Below, in pieces: positions 10,256 to 18,746 of a stretch of DNA of 64,000 nt. Numbering within the stretch: the first letter of the stretch is position 1; each line of letters starts with the position of its first letter. The position numbers and the translations under genes are program-made. This stretch comes from a virus. Under the pieces are notes generated by a model. The model saw only the letters and a list, made by a program, of their open reading frames with translations. It was not told the DNA's origin and did not search any database. The stretch covers positions 23,982-87,981 of IMG/VR virus record IMGVR_UViG_3300020185_004330; one strand, 5' to 3'.

Positions 10256-10900
10256 ATGAAGGATAAAGTAAGAAAATTAAAGTTAAAAAAACTAATACAA
10301 GAATATAATTTTTTGCTAACTGATGAAAGCTACAAAAAAGAAGTTATTAGCGAAACAAAATCAGATTTTCTTAAAGAAATACATGAAAAAAAAATAGAAT
10401 TAGGACTAATAGAAAATGAGCCATTTCAAGAAGTAATACACGAAGAAAATTCTGATGTTAAGGGTGAAAATGTTGAAACAAAAGAAAGTGATGAAGCAAA
10501 CTTAGAGGATGACTCAAAAGACCCTAAAGACATCAAAGACAAAGACTTATTAGAAAATAAAGAAAAGTCAAAAAAATCATCTAAGGTAAAAAAGTTATAT
10601 AGAGAAATTGCAAAAAAAACACACCCAGACAAAGCAAAGTCAAACGAACATGTTGACTTGTATAACAGGGCCACATCGGCATATGAAGATAGTGATTTGA
10701 TATCATTATACATTATTGCTTCAGAATTAGATATTAACGTAGAGCTGGATGAAGATGATATTCTTAATATAAATGAAACAATAAACCATAAAAGAAAACA
10801 GTTACATAACTTAGAAATGTCTTACCTTTGGCTATGGTATAATGCTAAAACAAAAGAACAAAAAGAAAAGGTTGTAGCTTTGTTTATAAATAAAAACTAA
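10256..10900 (+). CDS. J-domain (DnaJ-like) protein
   Basis: 214 aa. The N-terminal ~65 residues are charged and helical and carry LIQEY and VISETKSDFLKEI, resembling the [I/L]-x-E tags of other proteins in this window. A very acidic linker (SDVKGENVETKESDEANLED) follows. Residues ~108-155 form a J domain: KVKKLYREIAKKTHPDKAKS with the invariant HPD, then YNRATSAYEDSD. J-domain proteins stimulate Hsp70 ATPase, so this one may recruit host DnaK for folding or assembly. TATTTAT (10245-10251) sits 4 nt before the ATG. It is 8 nt upstream of the AlaRS-like gene. Confidence 0.8.
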   Translation: MKDKVRKLKLKKLIQEYNFLLTDESYKKEVISETKSDFLKEIHEKKIELGLIENEPFQEVIHEENSDVKGENVETKESDEANLEDDSKDPKDIKDKDLLENKEKSKKSSKVKKLYREIAKKTHPDKAKSNEHVDLYNRATSAYEDSDLISLYIIASELDINVELDEDDILNINETINHKRKQLHNLEMSYLWLWYNAKTKEQKEKVVALFINKN

Positions 10901-10908
10901 AACACAAA

Positions 10909-11751
10909 ATGAAAGACCTAACAAAAATTTACGAACAATTTTGTAAAACAAAAGGAATACCTTTTAGATTGGATGACAATGTAAAGAGTTATGATGATAC
11001 CACATTATTTTGCCCAGCAGGAATGCAGCAATTTAAAGATAGATTCAAAAACCCAGACAACAAAACTGTTGCCAATATACAATCTTGTATTAGACTTAAT
11101 GACTTAGAAGAAATAGGAGACGGAACACATATGTTGCACTTTAAGATGATAGGGCTGTTTTCATTTGGTGAAATCACCATAAATCAAGCTGTAGATTTTT
11201 GGGTAGAATTTGTTAGTAATATTTTACAAATTAAAATAGATTATGTAACAGTACATCCTGACAAGTTTGATGAATGGAAATGGTTATATGAAATATATAA
11301 AATACCCGTTAAATTAGATGATGAATGCATATGGTCAGATGGCGAGATGGGTGGATATTGCACTGAGTTTTATCATAATGAAGTAGAAATAGGAAACATT
11401 GTCAATACAATGGATAAATATATTGATGTTGGATTTGGATATTCTAGACTTGACGCAATTATAAATGGAAATAAAAATTTAAGCAAAAATGATATACTTA
11501 AAGATGCAATAATTAAAATAATTGATTCAGGATTCAAGCCTGGTCCACAGAAGCAAGGGTATGTTCTAAGAAAATTACTTAGACAACTATATGTCGGAGG
11601 AGGCTCTGTTAACCATCCTTTCTTTAAAAAAGAAATAGAAAGACAAGAAAAGGCTAAAGTTAGATATGACAAATTAAAAGAAAAGCACTCTGACAAACCT
11701 AAAGAATGGTGGTTTGATACTCATGGCATTAACTTGGATGAAATGGATTAA
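10909..11751 (+). CDS. Miniature alanyl-tRNA synthetase-like protein (catalytic core only)
   Basis: 280 aa. Clear class II AlaRS core in the correct order: DTTLFCPAGMQQFKDRF (family LLFTNAGMNQFKD), SCIRLNDLEEIGDG (motif 2, with Arg), FKMIGLFSFGEI (family FEMLGNFSFGDY), IWSDGEMGGYCTEFY (family FW..G..GPCGPCTE), EIGNIVN, IDVGFGYSRLDAI (motif 3, family VDTGMGLER) and QGYVLRKLLRQL (family RGYVLRRIIRR). Bacterial AlaRS is about 875 aa, so the editing and C-Ala domains and much of the tRNA-recognition region are absent. Substitutions include FEM to FKM and LER to YSR; the alanine-binding Asp and Trp positions are kept. A phage tRNA-Ala lies at 52922-52995. It may aminoacylate a minimal substrate, or be a repurposed ligase. 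Confidence 0.85.
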   Translation: MKDLTKIYEQFCKTKGIPFRLDDNVKSYDDTTLFCPAGMQQFKDRFKNPDNKTVANIQSCIRLNDLEEIGDGTHMLHFKMIGLFSFGEITINQAVDFWVEFVSNILQIKIDYVTVHPDKFDEWKWLYEIYKIPVKLDDECIWSDGEMGGYCTEFYHNEVEIGNIVNTMDKYIDVGFGYSRLDAIINGNKNLSKNDILKDAIIKIIDSGFKPGPQKQGYVLRKLLRQLYVGGGSVNHPFFKKEIERQEKAKVRYDKLKEKHSDKPKEWWFDTHGINLDEMD

Positions 11752-11795
11752 TAATCTATCGTATTATTAAAAAAATAAATAAAATATAAAATAAA

Positions 11796-11828
11796 AGAGG
11801 GCTAGAAAACTAGCCCTCTCTCTTTTGG
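11796..11828. terminator. Bidirectional intrinsic terminator
   Basis: Perfect hairpin AGAGGGCTAG-AAAA-CTAGCCCTCT between convergent genes, followed by a T-rich stretch on the plus strand and flanked by A-rich sequence that reads as U-rich on the minus strand. Confidence 0.85.
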
Positions 11829-11874
11829 GTTTTGATGTTTAATTTACAATAAATTGTAATTTATACAACTAAAC

Positions 11875-14631
11875 TTATTCACCATCAAAAACTTGCTCTG
11901 GTGATTTTTCGCGCAGTTCAACTAATTCTGTAGAAACTGCTGAGAATTCTATAACAGAACCTTCAGCTCCATAATTAGCGGACTTTGCACTCAACCTTTC
12001 TTCAGATTCGATTGTTCCACCTTCGATTACTCCCATTCTTGCTTCAACAGCATGAGCTATAACTCTAGCACCAAGATTAACCAGTTCTAAAGCTTCATTA
12101 AGAAATGTAAACTCTAGTCCAGGCGTTTTTCCAGCATCAATATAATCTTCACCTGCTTTCATCAATAAACCATTAACAAAAATTTGTTCTGTATCTTGTG
12201 TTATTGCTCTAGGGAAAAATAACGTACCTTCTTCTACACTAACATCTTTTCTCGTCATAAAGTTCGTAGCTTGAAACTTAAGTGCTTCGTTAGTAGCAAC
12301 AATCGCCTCAGCAATAGAATCTACAGCAGACTCATCTGAATTAGACAGTAAATTAGCAACAGCTTCATGTAAAGCCTTCTCTTCAGAGCTAGCTCTCTTA
12401 ATTTCAGCATCTAAACCTATTTGTAATTCAGCATCAGCAGCCTTATAAGCTTCAGTCATAGCAGCGTCATCAGCAGCTTGCTTAGCAACTTGTGCAGCTA
12501 AACCTTCAGTTAAGACTTTTTCAGCAGCTTCAGCTCTTGATTTCTCAGTAGCGATTGCATCACCAGCAGCTTTTTCGTTTTGGTCAACGTCAGCTTGTAA
12601 TGCAGATAAAGTTGTATTAACAGCAACAGCTAAATCACTATCAGCCTCTTGAAAAGCATTAACGATTTCAGTTAATGAATCGAGAGCAGCTGGGTCCATG
12701 TTTGACAACATGTTGTCAACTCTAACACCTAAAGCAGATTCAGCAGCTTCAGCTCTTGATTTCTCAGTAGCGATTGCATCACCAGCAGCTTTTTCGTTTT
12801 GGTCAACGTCAGCTTGTAAAGCAGCGATAGCAGCTTCTCTGTCAAGCTTTTCAGAAGCATCAGCAGCTTTGTAAGCAGCGTCCATAGCAGCTTCATCAGC
12901 AGCTTGTTTAGCAACTTGTGCAGCTAAACCTTCAGTTAATACTTCATCAGCAGCTTCATAAGCAACTTTTGCAGCAGCATCAGCAGCTTTATAAGCAGCA
13001 TCCATAGCAGCATCAGCAGCTTCAGAAGCTTCTTTGTTAGCAGAAACATTTGATGTAATCGCACCTTCAGCAGCTCTTGCAGTTACAGCTTCAGCAGAAA
13101 TAGCAGCAGCATTTGCAGCTTCAGCAGCTCTTGCAGTTGCAGCTTCAGCAGAAATAGCAGCAGCATTTGCAGCTTCAGCAGCTTCAGCTCTTTCTTGTTC
13201 AGCAGCATTTGCAGCTTCAGCAGCAGCTTTATCAGCAGCAGCAGTAGCTATAATAGCAGCATCAGCAGCTTCATAAGCAACTTTTGCAGCAGCATCAGCA
13301 GCTTTATAAGCAGCATCCATAGCAGCAACATCGTCAGTTAAGACTTTTTCAGCAGCTCTTGCAGTTACAGCTTCAGCAGAAATAGCATCAGCATTTGCTT
13401 TTTCAGCAGCTTCAGCTCTTGCAGTTTCAGCAACTAAGTTCTCACTACCAGCAATATCAGCAGCAGCTCTTATAGCAGATTCAGCATCTAAGTTAGCCTG
13501 AACAGCATCATCACCAGCAGCTCTATCTATAAGCTCTTGAGCAAGTGCATCATTAGTAGCTTTATCAGCAGCTTCAGAAGCAGCTTGATTAGCGTCTACA
13601 TCATTTTGAATAGCAGCTTCAGCAGCTCTTGCAGTTGCAGCTTCAGAAACATCAGCAGCTTCAGAAGCAGCATTATCAGCAGCTTGTTTAGAAGCTAGCG
13701 TAGATACAGCAGCATCGTTAGAAAGAACGTAACCAGCAAATGCAGTATCGTTCGCAGTATCAACAGAGTTGATTAATGCAACGATTTCATGAAATTCGTC
13801 AGCATCAGCAGTTGAAGATTCTAATATAGCGTCAATTCTTGATTTCTGAGTTTCAATAGCAGTTTCAGCAGCAGCTTGATTAGCGTTTACATCATTTTGA
13901 ATAACAGCATCAGCAGCAATTCTTGCAGCTTCCTCAAGAGATACAGAATTTTGAATAACAGCTTCAGCAGCTAAAGCTCTAGCTTCTTCAGCAGAAATAG
14001 CAGCAGCATTTGCTTGTTCAGCAGCTTGAGCTCTATTGCTTTCAGCAATATCACCAGCTTCAGAAGCAGCTTTTTGAGTAGCAGCAGCAGTAATAATGTC
14101 AGCAATCTCTACATCATGAGCCGCATCAGCAGTTTGTCTGTTTGTAGCTTCTTGTTGAATTGCAGCAGCATTTGCAGCTTCAGCAGCTTCAGCTCTAAGC
14201 TTTTCAGCAGCATCAGCAGCAGCATTTGCATCTTCAGCAGCAGTAGCTCTTGTAGTTTCAGCTAGCAAAGCAGCTTCAATAGCAGCCTTATTGGCGTCCA
14301 TTTCAACTTGTTGAGCAGCGTCATCAGCAACTTGCTTAGATGATTGTGCATCTAATTCAGCTTTAAGCTGCTTATCGTCAGCTTGAGCAGCAGCTTTATT
14401 ACTGTCTACATCATTTTGAATAGCTTCCCTTTCAGAAGCGCTAAACTTACTCTCTTGAGCTTGCTTATCATTGATACTTTGAATAGCATCATCTAATTGC
14501 GCGATGTCACCAGTTACTAAACCGACAGGGCTTAAAATCTCAGCGCCAGTTAAAATAAGGTCAGACTGTCTGTTTAAAACAATCCTAGTTCCACCTGTAG
14601 TAGAACCTGAAAATAATAAAAATAAATCCAT
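11875..14631 (-). CDS. Long Ala-rich coiled-coil fibre/structural protein
   Basis: 918 aa. Residues ~60-780 consist of degenerate helical repeats of the type AEAANAAAISAEAVTARAAE, AADAAMDAAYKAADA and SRAEAAE, with Ala and Glu dominant, predicting a very long coiled coil. Two longer blocks around 'LQADVDQNEKAAGDAIATEK' recur almost unchanged. The ends are non-repetitive: an N-terminal TGGTRIVLNRQSDLILTGAE and a C-terminal part with EQIFVNGLLMKAGEDYIDAG, a phage fibre motif also seen in the 16091-16813 protein. GCA/GCT-rich codons make the DNA visibly more GC-rich than its neighbours. Probably a trimeric fibre shaft or whisker; role inferred. Confidence 0.65.
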   Translation of the reverse strand: MDLFLLFSGSTTGGTRIVLNRQSDLILTGAEILSPVGLVTGDIAQLDDAIQSINDKQAQESKFSASEREAIQNDVDSNKAAAQADDKQLKAELDAQSSKQVADDAAQQVEMDANKAAIEAALLAETTRATAAEDANAAADAAEKLRAEAAEAANAAAIQQEATNRQTADAAHDVEIADIITAAATQKAASEAGDIAESNRAQAAEQANAAAISAEEARALAAEAVIQNSVSLEEAARIAADAVIQNDVNANQAAAETAIETQKSRIDAILESSTADADEFHEIVALINSVDTANDTAFAGYVLSNDAAVSTLASKQAADNAASEAADVSEAATARAAEAAIQNDVDANQAASEAADKATNDALAQELIDRAAGDDAVQANLDAESAIRAAADIAGSENLVAETARAEAAEKANADAISAEAVTARAAEKVLTDDVAAMDAAYKAADAAAKVAYEAADAAIIATAAADKAAAEAANAAEQERAEAAEAANAAAISAEAATARAAEAANAAAISAEAVTARAAEGAITSNVSANKEASEAADAAMDAAYKAADAAAKVAYEAADEVLTEGLAAQVAKQAADEAAMDAAYKAADASEKLDREAAIAALQADVDQNEKAAGDAIATEKSRAEAAESALGVRVDNMLSNMDPAALDSLTEIVNAFQEADSDLAVAVNTTLSALQADVDQNEKAAGDAIATEKSRAEAAEKVLTEGLAAQVAKQAADDAAMTEAYKAADAELQIGLDAEIKRASSEEKALHEAVANLLSNSDESAVDSIAEAIVATNEALKFQATNFMTRKDVSVEEGTLFFPRAITQDTEQIFVNGLLMKAGEDYIDAGKTPGLEFTFLNEALELVNLGARVIAHAVEARMGVIEGGTIESEERLSAKSANYGAEGSVIEFSAVSTELVELREKSPEQVFDGE

Positions 14632-14961
14632 TTTTTTTTGATTTTTTATTAATTAAAACAGTACTCTTGCGTACAGATTTATAAAAAATTAAAAATTTAA
14701 CTTTTTAAGTTACCGATAAATATTAATATGTGATAAAGTAATTTGGGGTTAATAATAACAAAAATTAAAAAGCTACAGAATGTAAACTTTTAATTACCCA
14801 TTAGATTTAAATATGTGTTATAAATATAAATATTTAATCAACTTTACAGCCGATTACAATAATAAATAGAATCAAAAACTTGAAAACCGTATTTTTTTAA
14901 AAAAAAAGTAAATTTTTATCGAAAAAAAAATATAACAAACTGATAGTCAATAATATAATTT
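14632..14961. other. Gene-free AT-rich interval upstream of the 918-aa gene
   Basis: 330 nt with no convincing ORF or RNA gene. It holds two loosely similar segments (ttaagttaccgataaatatt... and ttaattacccattagattta...), each followed by a 'atatgtg-ataa' motif, and several A/T homopolymer runs. It is the upstream region of the minus-strand coiled-coil gene, so it probably contains that gene's promoter. I cannot point to a specific one. Confidence 0.35.
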
Positions 14962-15702
14962 TTAAATATTTTTATTTTTTTTTAAAACTTCTATTCTATT
15001 TGTTCTTTTTAATATATAAAAACCTCTTCTTTTAAAGAATTTTATTGTTTTTTTTAAAAAAACTTCATAGTCATTGTATCTGTTAAATGCAGGTATATTA
15101 TATGATTTTAAAAGTTTATACTCTTTTTCAGAATCTTTATTTTTATATTTTTCAATACTAATATTAATCATATCTATAGCAATTGTTTTATAGTTTATAT
15201 ATGAATCATCCAAAAAGTGATTCTCCAGAAATGAAGGTATTTCTAGCTTTGTACTATGATAGTATAGGCTAAGTATGTGTTGTAAGTTGGGAAATAAATG
15301 AATTTCTTGAGATATTAATCTTGAAAAGTCTTTTGTATAAAGCTCTTTTGCCTCTTTAGTTTCTTTTATTGACCTCCCTTTGTTTTTGAATATACACCAA
15401 TCTACATAAGCATGTTTAACTTCGTGAACTATTGCATCTAGTTTAAGGTTGTAAAAATCAAAATATACATATACAGTATACTTTCCCTCCACCAATCCAG
15501 AATTGCTATGGTCATAATGATTAAATTGTGAATGTTGAATTATCCACTTGTCTACCGTAAATTCGTTTGAATTGTTTATAGATTTTCCTGGGATGTTTAT
15601 TTTTAAATCATTTAATGCAATATCATTTTCACTAAAGTGCTCTTGTATTTTTTCTACGATACCTTGTGAAACTATATGTACAATTGATGATATTCCTAGC
15701 AT
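14962..15702 (-). CDS. Putative zinc metallopeptidase-like protein
   Basis: 246 aa from the ATG at 15702 (an in-frame TTG two codons earlier is less likely and lies against the terminator hairpin). The notable motif is LDAIVHEVKHAYVDW near residue 110, a H-E-x-x-H pattern (HEVKH) typical of zincin metallopeptidases or SprT-like proteins, followed by a helix. The rest is Lys/Ile/Asn-rich, with a basic C-terminus. No signal peptide. It sits between fibre genes and may process virion or host proteins. No downstream third zinc ligand can be confirmed by eye. Confidence 0.5.
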   Translation of the reverse strand: MLGISSIVHIVSQGIVEKIQEHFSENDIALNDLKINIPGKSINNSNEFTVDKWIIQHSQFNHYDHSNSGLVEGKYTVYVYFDFYNLKLDAIVHEVKHAYVDWCIFKNKGRSIKETKEAKELYTKDFSRLISQEIHLFPNLQHILSLYYHSTKLEIPSFLENHFLDDSYINYKTIAIDMINISIEKYKNKDSEKEYKLLKSYNIPAFNRYNDYEVFLKKTIKFFKRRGFYILKRTNRIEVLKKNKNI

Positions 15703-15712
15703 GGGCAAAAAA

Positions 15713-15743
15713 AAAGAAGGCCATACAACCTTCTTTTCTTAGT
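15713..15743 (-). terminator. Intrinsic terminator after the DUF5659-type gene
   Basis: Hairpin AAGAAGG-ccatacaa-CCTTCTT (15714-15735). On the minus strand it is followed by a run of nine or more U residues, ending the 15760-15987 transcript just before the metallopeptidase-like gene. Confidence 0.75.
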
Positions 15744-15759
15744 TTAAAGTTGTTTTTTC

Positions 15760-15987
15760 TTATCTATTATTATATAGAAAGTTTTTTAAATTTTTAATAC
15801 TGTTCGTATAACCAAGAGGGTCACAAGAAGCATTTTCAGTTAAATAATCATTAACTAATTTTAATAGTTCAGGTGTTTCATCAAAGAGAAACACAGTTTT
15901 TTTGCCTAATTTTTCAATTTCATACTTAAATCCTTTCAGTTTTAAGAATGCAGTTAGATAAAGGTCTGATGTTTTGTACTTGTTCAT
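15760..15987 (-). CDS. DUF5659-type small protein
   Basis: 75 aa. The pattern TSDLYLTAFLKLKGFKYEIE ... KTVFLFDETPELLKLVNDYL ... DPLGYTNSIKNLKNFLYN matches the layout I know for DUF5659 (TSDlyLAafLk.kG, F.F.d, Y...., iK.Lk..iy), small proteins frequent in phages and in marine and Firmicute genomes, of unknown function. On the minus strand a TTGACA-like box and TAATATAAACG precede the start and may be its promoter. A terminator follows it, so it is monocistronic. Confidence 0.7.
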   Translation of the reverse strand: MNKYKTSDLYLTAFLKLKGFKYEIEKLGKKTVFLFDETPELLKLVNDYLTENASCDPLGYTNSIKNLKNFLYNNR

Positions 15988-16090
15988 GTTTTTTCGTTTA
16001 TATTACTCGTTTTTTTTGTCAATAATAAATATTTGATTTTTTTAATTTTCAAGGTCAAAACATAAAAAAAACATAAAAAAATTGAAAAAA

Positions 16091-16813
16091 TTAATAAAAC
16101 CTATAAGTACATTTTATTTTTGAACTTTCCATAGGGGGAAAGTTAAATATTATTTGATTGTCAACAATCACATAATCAGCATTTTGATTCTCATCTTGTA
16201 ATAGTCCATTTAGATAGACATGCTCTGAATCTAATTCTGGATAATTTTTTAATGTAAAGATATTATTTATTCCATCTGCAATACCAGAAGGCATTTCTTT
16301 GTCTGAAACTTTTAATTCTGGAGACAAAGTTTCTATCAATCTATAAGAACATCTAACTCTAGAGCCCAAAAAAGGAGGTTCTCTAAATGTTATAATGTTA
16401 TCACTAATTGTATAATCATATAACTCATTTGGGTCACCTGGGTCTTGTAATAACCCATTTAAATATATATGTTCTGAGCCAAATTTAGGCTCATAAGCCA
16501 ATTCAAACCTTCTATTCATACCATCAACCAATCCTAAAGGTTGTTCTTTATCATAAAAAACCTTTTCTTCTTTATGGTCAATTGTTAATGGTTGCCAATC
16601 ATTTATTCTAAATTCCCAACTAGAATTTTTTAAAACGAAAAAATCATTAGTTTCTAAAACATAAACCAACATTCCCGCCTTTCTCCTTTCGGAAGGCAAG
16701 TTGTTTAATTGATGCATGCTGTTAAATACGCTATATGCACCGACATCCATAGGGGTGATGTATGGATTGTTATTAATTACACTTTTACCGTTATATGTTA
16801 TAAGTGCTGGCAT
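16091..16813 (-). CDS. Tail-fibre-associated protein with two NGLLQ repeats
   Basis: 240 aa. After an N-terminal part (GMLVYVLETNDFFVLKNSSW, typical of phage fibre attachment modules) come two tandem ~75-aa repeats: residues ~92-160 (LGLVDGMNRRFELAY...HIYLNGLLQDP...RVRCSYR) and ~172-240 (SGIADGINNIFTLKN...HVYLNGLLQDE...KIKCTYR). The same repeat style occurs at the C-terminus of the 918-aa protein (IFVNGLLMKAG). TATTTAT on the minus strand (16828-16834) lies 14 nt upstream. It heads or joins the minus-strand fibre cluster. Receptor or fibre role inferred. Confidence 0.6.
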   Translation of the reverse strand: MPALITYNGKSVINNNPYITPMDVGAYSVFNSMHQLNNLPSERRKAGMLVYVLETNDFFVLKNSSWEFRINDWQPLTIDHKEEKVFYDKEQPLGLVDGMNRRFELAYEPKFGSEHIYLNGLLQDPGDPNELYDYTISDNIITFREPPFLGSRVRCSYRLIETLSPELKVSDKEMPSGIADGINNIFTLKNYPELDSEHVYLNGLLQDENQNADYVIVDNQIIFNFPPMESSKIKCTYRFY

Positions 16814-16875
16814 GTTTGACTTTTATAATAAATAGTAATTATTTATAATATAATAGAAAATGATATAAGATTATT

Positions 16876-17928
16876 TTAACTTCTTGCAATTCTAATCCAA
16901 ACATCATCGTCTACTGCAGTAAACCAATAGTTTGCATTATAATATGCTTGACCTTGAAAAGTGCCAGATATAGTAGAGCCAGTATATACACCAGATGGGC
17001 TCCAGTTTACAGAGTTGTCCAAAAGAGACAAAGTAGAAGCTGAAAGGCTATAAGAATCTACCATTGGTATTTCTTCAACAGTGCCACCAGATTGATTTAA
17101 GGTGCCAATTACCGACCTTTCATTTAAGTCTTGAATTTTATCAAAAGTAACACTGTCTGATTGTATTATTGTTTCGCCTGAGTAGTTTATTGCAATATCA
17201 CCAGTTACATCAACTCCTTGTGGAGTATTGCCTAGGCTTCCAACAAAAACTCTTCCTTGATTCAGCGAGTTTAATGCTGCGCCATCCGTTGAAAATATAT
17301 CATAAAGGTCAGTTGAGCCTGATGTAAGAACTCCAGAAACTTCTAAGTCACCATTTATAGTTAAATCTTCAAATTCGTTTATAACTAAATCTATAGTAGA
17401 AGAATCACTTTTTGTTAGAGTTATTTTGTTTAGTAAGCTATTATAAGAAAGTGAATTTGTAAAAACATCTACGCCACCACCAGAGCCTATTGGTGCAAAT
17501 ATGTTATAAAGATTAGTGCCAGCTGAATATATTATTCCTGAATTTTCTGCCAATCTTGCATTTTGAGTGTATAAAGAATTGTTTTGAGATGCATTTACAT
17601 TAATACCCCCAACCACTACCGAGTTTTGAACTCCATTAAAAACATCATTTCCAATACCTCCTATTATTGCAGAATAGTCAGCATTTGTTGCCACGGTATT
17701 GTTGACACCTCCTAAAACAATAGAAAAATCACCACCAGCATCACTGCTCGAATCTTTTAGAACGACAGAATTATTTCCTGAACCTTCCTCAAAAAGCCCA
17801 ACAGTACTACCAGTCCCTATAACTATGCTTTCAACCTCTCGCTTTAACGTTCTTAGGTTTACCGCATCCTTATCGTATTTGGGGTCTGATAAGTTTAATC
17901 CTCTATTATTTCTAAAATCTGTTCCCAT
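16876..17928 (-). CDS. YadA-head-like tail fibre protein
   Basis: 350 aa. Residues ~50-125 carry left-handed beta-roll repeats of the trimeric-autotransporter (YadA/Hep_Hag) head type: FSIVLGGVNNTVATNADYSA, IIGGIGNDVFNG, SVVVGG. A Ser/Gly-rich central part follows, then LSASTLSLLDNSVNWSPSG and a compact C-terminus ending WFTAVDDDVWIRIARS. The first residues (NNRGLNLSDPKYDKDAVNLRTLKREVE) resemble a fibre anchoring/oligomerisation segment. It is last in a minus-strand run with three shorter relatives, probably forming the distal, receptor-contacting fibres. Confidence 0.7.
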   Translation of the reverse strand: MGTDFRNNRGLNLSDPKYDKDAVNLRTLKREVESIVIGTGSTVGLFEEGSGNNSVVLKDSSSDAGGDFSIVLGGVNNTVATNADYSAIIGGIGNDVFNGVQNSVVVGGINVNASQNNSLYTQNARLAENSGIIYSAGTNLYNIFAPIGSGGGVDVFTNSLSYNSLLNKITLTKSDSSTIDLVINEFEDLTINGDLEVSGVLTSGSTDLYDIFSTDGAALNSLNQGRVFVGSLGNTPQGVDVTGDIAINYSGETIIQSDSVTFDKIQDLNERSVIGTLNQSGGTVEEIPMVDSYSLSASTLSLLDNSVNWSPSGVYTGSTISGTFQGQAYYNANYWFTAVDDDVWIRIARS

Positions 17929-17937
17929 ATTTAATGC

Positions 17938-18726
17938 CTATACACCAGTTCCAGTTACAGCAAACCACGGAGTAGTTCCTCCTATTATAGGCCCTAAGTA
18001 AGTAACAGTTACATGCTGATAAAGACCTGTGCAAAGTAATGCAGAAGCATTCGCAGTCCCAGCATTTATTATAAAATCTGAATTATTAGTTCCTAAAAGA
18101 ATTCCCCCAATGTGTCCAGTGTTGTCAATAATTACCAACTCAACAGTTCTTCCTATTTGGTCATCACTAATCATAAATCTCAAATCAAGAGAAAAATCAT
18201 TACTCGTAATAGGGTCTGTGTTTATTGAGGCGTCTGTAATTAACAAAATCTCATCATCTAAAGAAATTACAGGAATTTTACCCTTATCTGGCTCATAAGG
18301 TTCTAGTGTAAGATATCTGGTATTTCTTATTCTACTACCTGTGCTTTTTAAATCTGGAACAAATGTTGTATTGTCAGTTACACCAGTTATATTTGAACCT
18401 CCTACTATTACTGAGTTTGAAGTTCCGCTAAGAATATTGTTTTCACCACCTATTATTGCAGAATTTGTAGAATTATTTTTTATTAAATTATTATTACCTC
18501 CAATTATAGAGTTTTTAGTCCCGCCAGTAATTATGTTATTCTTACCTCCCAAAATAACAGAGTAGTCCGAAGACGATGAATTTGTATCGTCTCCACGAGA
18601 AATTATAGACTGAAAACCAGTACCACCAGACCATATTTCAGTTCTACCAGTATATACATCGTTTATTTTTTCTCTAGCATCATTTAGAGAATCTGTAATA
18701 AGTATAGGGTCAATTTTGCAGCTCAT
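17938..18726 (-). CDS. YadA-head-like fibre tip, paralogue 1 of 3
   Basis: 262 aa. N-terminus ILITDSLNDAREKINDVYTG shares its plan with the two next genes ('..SDT.NEGR.KINNAY....W....'). Residues ~50-115 have beta-roll repeats (YSVILGGKNNIITGGTKNSI, IGGENNILSG, SVIVGG). A conserved RIRNTRYLTLEP hinge follows, then a divergent ~90-aa beta-rich C-terminus ending WFAVTGTGV. TATTTAT on the minus strand (18731-18737) sits 4 nt upstream of the start. Probably a receptor-binding fibre tip; domain call from repeat pattern. Confidence 0.7.
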   Translation of the reverse strand: MSCKIDPILITDSLNDAREKINDVYTGRTEIWSGGTGFQSIISRGDDTNSSSSDYSVILGGKNNIITGGTKNSIIGGNNNLIKNNSTNSAIIGGENNILSGTSNSVIVGGSNITGVTDNTTFVPDLKSTGSRIRNTRYLTLEPYEPDKGKIPVISLDDEILLITDASINTDPITSNDFSLDLRFMISDDQIGRTVELVIIDNTGHIGGILLGTNNSDFIINAGTANASALLCTGLYQHVTVTYLGPIIGGTTPWFAVTGTGV

Positions 18727-18746
18727 ATATATAAATATTAATTAAT

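Noticed and set aside
13034-13276. Open plus-strand frame inside the 918-aa gene, Ala/Ser-rich
   Set aside because: It is the complement of the GCAGCT-type codon repeats of the minus-strand gene; no start context or domain of its own.
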